9,109 bases of DNA from the NCBI GenBank assembly GCA_026389255.1, contig JAPLIF010000120.1, forward strand, positions 1-9,109, read 5' to 3'. Below the pieces are notes generated by a model that made no database searches, had not been told where the DNA came from, and saw nothing but the letters and a program-made list of their open reading frames with translations. A program made the translations under genes and the position numbers. Positions 6,907 to 9,109 of this stretch are shown piece by piece. Source of the DNA: Cyanobacteriota bacterium. Lineage in GTDB: Bacteria > Cyanobacteriota > Cyanobacteriia > PCC-6307 > Cyanobiaceae. Every line of letters begins with the position of its first letter. Positions within the stretch are counted from its first letter, which is position 1.

Positions 6907-7782
6907 ATGAACGAAATGGAAAAATCGCTGAAGAAATAAATCGCTGAAGAAGTAAATCGCCTGTCTGAGTCACACGCGATTGGATCTCTTCAAGATATTC
7001 GTAAGGACATCAGAGGTCTTTCTCGCCGGGCGGCAAAGGGCATATTTACTACGCAATCCATCCATGCAGGCTATGCTTTTCATTTGGGTGGCCGGAGTGA
7101 ATTGCAATTCAATACCGGTTGGGAAAAGATTGATGGAGTGCGGCGGTTTAGGCACGGAGTCGCATTTTCTCTTGAGCCAAGCCAGGCTCTTCCGAGCATT
7201 GATCCGCTGCTTCCAAAGGTATCTCGCTTCAATGAGTTTGTTCGTGCGTACCCATACGAGCTGGCTAGATTTCGGATGTGGCATTTTGCTGGCAACGTAA
7301 GAAGCGGAATTTACGGGGTATCTGAGATTCCGCCGGAGCTGGTTAAGCCAAAGGTTTTCATATTCCTTGGCTACCTTTCACAGACCAGCGAGCCTGACTA
7401 TGAGTTGGTTCTGAATGACTTTGATGTCCTGTTGCCGCTGTATAAATTTCTGGTTCAGAGGCATGGGGCAGCGGCTGTTGGTACCGAAATCCCGAGCGGG
7501 GTTGGTACACAGCTTGATGTTGTTCTTAAGACAGGCGACACATTCAGCTTCTACGAAATCAAGACGGCACAATCCGCCAGAGCTTGTGTTCGTGAGGCGT
7601 TGTCGTAACTTTTAGAGTATTCGTACTGGCCTGGCACGCATGAAGCGCAGCGTTTGGTCGTTGTTAGAGAGCCTGAGCTTGATGAAGAATGTCGCAACTT
7701 CCTCTCCGTGCTGAGAACACGCTTCTCACTTCCGTTTCATTACGGCCAGTTCAAAATGGATAGCGCGGAGTTTCTTGAATAA
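6907..7782 (+). pseudogene. PD-(D/E)XK restriction-endonuclease-like gene broken by two TAA codons
   Basis: One frame runs from ATG 6907 to TAA 7780 (292 codons) interrupted by TAA at 6937 and TAA at 7606. Protein-like sequence continues on both sides of each stop. After the first it reads IAEEVNRLSESHAIGSLQDI; before the second REALS and after it LLEYSYWPGTHEAQRLVVV. The nuclease core is visible: Asp in TQLDVVLK, then YEIKT about 14 residues later, the D-x(n)-ExK arrangement of Mrr-like and related endonucleases. A conserved-looking REAL-(stop)-LLEYSYWP helix follows; a single C-to-T change of a Gln codon (CAA) would give this TAA. Fragments from TTG 7084 to 7608 could still be translated but lack the C-terminal 57 residues. 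The exact nuclease subfamily is not certain. Confidence 0.7.
6922..6960 (+). repeat. 16-bp tandem duplication inside the pseudogene start
   Basis: AAATCGCTGAAGAAAT (6922-6937) is followed directly by AAATCGCTGAAGAAGT (6938-6953), one base different, and then by seven matching bases AAATCGC (6954-6960). Since 16 is not a multiple of three, the duplication shifts frame. The first copy is read as KSLKK then stop, the second as IAEEVN. It overlaps the first TAA (6937-6939) and probably created or exposed it. Confidence 0.75.
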
Positions 7783-7796
7783 GCTTGGCGCAGAAG

Positions 7797-7860
7797 GGCA
7801 TAACCATTCGTTCAAGCGGCAGGCCCGACAGGGCCTGCCGCTCAACTCATACGTTCTGCC
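7797..7860 (+). other. Candidate attC recombination site
   Basis: This 64-bp imperfect palindrome has the parts of an integron attC in order. The left outer box GGCATAAC (7797-7804) pairs with the right outer box GTTCTGCC (7853-7860) except at one base. The inner arms AGCGGCAGGCCC (7815-7826) and GGGCCTGCCGCT (7831-7842) pair over 12 bp around the loop GACA. Next to them GTTCA (7810-7814) faces CAACTC (7843-7848), leaving unpaired bases on one side, like the extrahelical bases of attC L boxes. The arrangement ..TAAC-CATTCGTTCAAGC...GCTCAACTC-ATACGTT.. closely follows the familiar ~60-bp class of sites. The outer boxes depart slightly from RYYYAAC/GTTRRRY. It begins 14 bases after the nuclease stop and is oriented as its cassette end. 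Confidence 0.68.
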
Positions 7861-8060
7861 TCGGCGATCCCCTTGTTGCCGCTCCCCACGGTCTGCCCCG
7901 CTACCAGCGCACAAGTCGGTTGATCTCCGCCAATGCTCGCCAGCCCCTGTTCGCTCCAGACCCGCCCAGCGCCGGTGGAGTCGCCAGGTCGTTTGGGCCG
8001 GCAGTGTTCCATTTTCCCTGAACCGCCTTAGCCTGAAATTGCTTCTGCCGCAGGGCTCCC
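7861..8060. other. Spacer between attC candidate and Uma2 gene
   Basis: GC-rich again, unlike the cassette to its left. I see no gene, repeat or convincing promoter. The change of composition exactly after the attC candidate supports a junction there. Confidence 0.35.
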
Positions 8061-8648
8061 ATGCTCACCCTGCCCAGTACGCTCACCCTCACGCCTTCCC
8101 AGTTCGCTGAGGTGTGTGCGGCCAACCCGGAGGCGGTGCTGGAGCTCGCTGCCGATGGCACCCTCATCGAGATGACCCCCACCGGCGGCAGCACAGGTGC
8201 GCGCAACCAAACTCTCGGGGCCTTGCTGTGGCTTGCGATCGAGCAGAGCCGCTTACCCCTGAAGCTCTTCGATAGCTCCGCCGGCTTCCTGCTTCCCGAT
8301 GGCTCCGTACGCAGCCCCGACGCAAGCGTCGTGCGGCTAGAGAGCTGGCAGGCGTTGAGCGAGGCCGAACTGGACGGATTCCCTCCCCTCTGCCCCGATC
8401 TGGTGGTGGAGCTGGCCAGCCCTTCAGATGGGCCGCAGGCCCTGCGCCGCAAGATGGCCGCCTACATGGCCAATGGAGCCAGTTTGGGTTGGCTGTTGCT
8501 GCCGCAAAGCCGCACGGTGGAGGTGTGGAAGGCAGGGGCAGCCGAAACAGCCAACTCTCCCCTGGTGTTCACCGATCCGGCACGGCTGGAGGCGGGCCCC
8601 GAGTTTCCGGGCCTGGTGATCGATCCGCGTCGGATCTGGGAGGTCTGA
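8061..8648 (+). CDS. Uma2 family (DUF820) endonuclease-like protein
   Basis: A 195-residue member of the Uma2/DUF820 family, a PD-(D/E)XK nuclease-fold group that is greatly expanded in cyanobacteria and whose cellular role is unclear. Family signatures are clear: an N-terminal 'LTPSQFAEVCAANPEAVLEL' stretch, ELAADGTLIEMTPTGG at about residues 28-43, and SPDASVV with Asp87. PDLVVELASPSD carries Glu117, and KMAAYMANGASLGWLL is the usual helix-strand end. Asp87 and Glu117 are the likely metal-binding pair. The gene has a normal length and no lesion. It starts 200 bases after the attC candidate on the same strand, so it could be a following cassette, but no attC is visible after its stop. Uma2 genes are common enough to be here independently. 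Confidence 0.85.
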   Translation: MLTLPSTLTLTPSQFAEVCAANPEAVLELAADGTLIEMTPTGGSTGARNQTLGALLWLAIEQSRLPLKLFDSSAGFLLPDGSVRSPDASVVRLESWQALSEAELDGFPPLCPDLVVELASPSDGPQALRRKMAAYMANGASLGWLLLPQSRTVEVWKAGAAETANSPLVFTDPARLEAGPEFPGLVIDPRRIWEV

Positions 8649-8789
8649 GGGCTATATCAACGGCCGCCCCTACTCCGGGCCAAATAGCAGCAGCTTATGC
8701 GGATCTTCAGGGCATGACTGAGTGCTTGTGTTGTGCATGCATCGGTGCCAAAAGAGCAAGCCAGCAGCCACACCTTCCGCCATTCCTAG
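8649..8789. other. Spacer between Uma2 gene and integrase fragment
   Basis: No gene or structured element that I can support. Homology to the integrase is not recognisable here, so most of that gene has been deleted or replaced rather than merely frameshifted. Confidence 0.3.
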
Positions 8790-8966
8790 TGCCTCCGCGA
8801 CGCTGGCCTGTTGCCAGGTAGTGCCACACACCTGCTGGAACGGGGCCAGGACATCCGCAATATTCAGGAGTTACTGGGCCACAAGGACGCGAAGACCACC
8901 ATGATCGAAATACACGTGCTCAACTGCGGCCCGCTCGGGATGTGCAGCCCTGCCGATTTTGTGTAG
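8790..8966 (+). pseudogene. C-terminal fragment of an integron-integrase-like tyrosine recombinase
   Basis: The frame closing at TAG 8964 reads [20 protein letters not shown] from 8820, then [20 protein letters not shown] and MCSPADFV. This is the end of the catalytic domain of tyrosine recombinases: the (F)ATHLLE helix, the LGH box and the TTMIYTHVLN(R)GxxGVRSPxD tail that is characteristic of IntI-type integrases. The catalytic Tyr expected in MIYTH is Glu here (MIEIH, GAA at 8910-8912), and the box-II Arg before ATHLL is missing because homology fades at about 8820. A TAG at 8787 closes the frame upstream. The gene is thus truncated and catalytically dead. It is on the same strand as the cassette, not opposite as in classical integrons. 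Assignment to IntI rather than XerC/D rests on the tail. Confidence 0.68.
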
Positions 8967-8978
8967 CAGCACGAACAT

Positions 8979-9002
8979 GTGGTTCGCGGATCCGCTAACC
9001 AC
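8979..9002. repeat. 24-bp near-perfect palindrome after the integrase fragment
   Basis: GTGGTT (8979-8984) and AACCAC (8997-9002) are exact reverse complements. Between them GCGGA (8986-8990) and TCCGC (8991-8995) are also exact. Only the pair 8985 C / 8996 T is mismatched, so 11 of 12 pairs match with no spacer. It lies 12 bases after the recombinase stop codon. Such a symmetric site suits a dimeric DNA-binding protein or a recombination core; no T-run follows. The remaining bases to 9109 show nothing recognisable. Confidence 0.6.
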
Positions 9003-9109
9003 GGGTACGGTTGTGGCTCTATTACTTGAAACCCTATGCTGCCACTGGGTTCAGTCAAGGGGCCCAAGCGCCTCTTGGCCTGGTTTGCGGAAAGCCCCGA
9101 GGGAACTGG

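Larger units (their letters stand above)
6847..7853 (+). mobile_element. Candidate integron gene cassette with nuclease pseudogene
   Basis: By integron rules the cassette runs from the second base of the upstream GTT (6846-6848) to the G of the attC right-end GTT (7853-7855). It contains one gene reading toward its attC, with the stop 14 bases before the attC, the compact layout typical of cassettes. Both edges share ATACGTTCTGCC. Its G+C content is visibly lower than that of the por-side genes, which fits transfer. No intact upstream attC or attI is recognisable: only the right-end (R) sequence remains on the left. I infer a once-mobile cassette that is now fixed. Confidence 0.55.

Overview
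The window looks like chromosomal DNA of a high-G+C picocyanobacterium, of the Cyanobium / freshwater Synechococcus kind. This rests on a light-dependent protochlorophyllide reductase gene, GC-rich third codon positions in the left half, mostly absent Shine-Dalgarno sequences, and genes of types common in that group (Uma2 nuclease, TacA/TacT-like toxin-antitoxin, neutral zinc metallopeptidase). The genus is an inference from gene content; no marker gene is present.

Left part (1-4332, ordinary chromosome). A terminator-like hairpin (243-263) precedes por (283-1308). Then come two unknown genes joined by a 4-base overlap (1421-2101, membrane anchored; 2098-2985, soluble helical) and a membrane-anchored zinc metallopeptidase (3039-3908). 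A tight divergent pair follows: a possible 37-residue single-span membrane protein on the minus strand and a small Cys-containing exported protein on the plus strand, with a perfect 8-bp inverted repeat between them.

Middle part (4333-6192). An AT-richer spacer with repeated GAGATCAAG boxes leads to a phosphoribosyltransferase gene on the minus strand (4467-4850). Next are a bulged hairpin, a stretch of broken or unrecognised reading frames, and a complete toxin-antitoxin operon. That operon is a DUF1778 ribbon-helix-helix antitoxin and a GNAT acetyltransferase toxin overlapping by ATGA. Its own promoter has an inverted repeat next to the -10 box, which suggests autoregulation.

Right part (6193-9109, accessory and decaying). 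A fragment resembling the DUF4102 arm-binding domain of a tyrosine integrase lies on the minus strand. A lower-G+C block follows that I read as an integron-type gene cassette. It carries a PD-(D/E)XK restriction-endonuclease-like gene broken by two TAA codons in one otherwise open frame (6907-7782). Fourteen bases after the gene's stop lies a 64-bp element with the architecture of an attC site (7797-7860). The cassette's other edge carries the same 12-bp end sequence followed by three tandem 16-bp R-box-like units (6845-6892). Further right are an intact Uma2 nuclease gene (8061-8648) and the C-terminal fragment of a tyrosine recombinase that looks like an integron integrase, whose catalytic tyrosine position is Glu (8790-8966). 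A 24-bp near-perfect palindrome sits 12 bases after it.

Taken together, the right third looks like the eroded remains of an integron-like or cassette-bearing island (dead integrase, one recognisable attC, dead nuclease cassette) in a cyanobacterium, next to a toxin-antitoxin module that may still be active. Only the attC geometry, the stops and the repeats are directly visible. The link to a former integron is inference.
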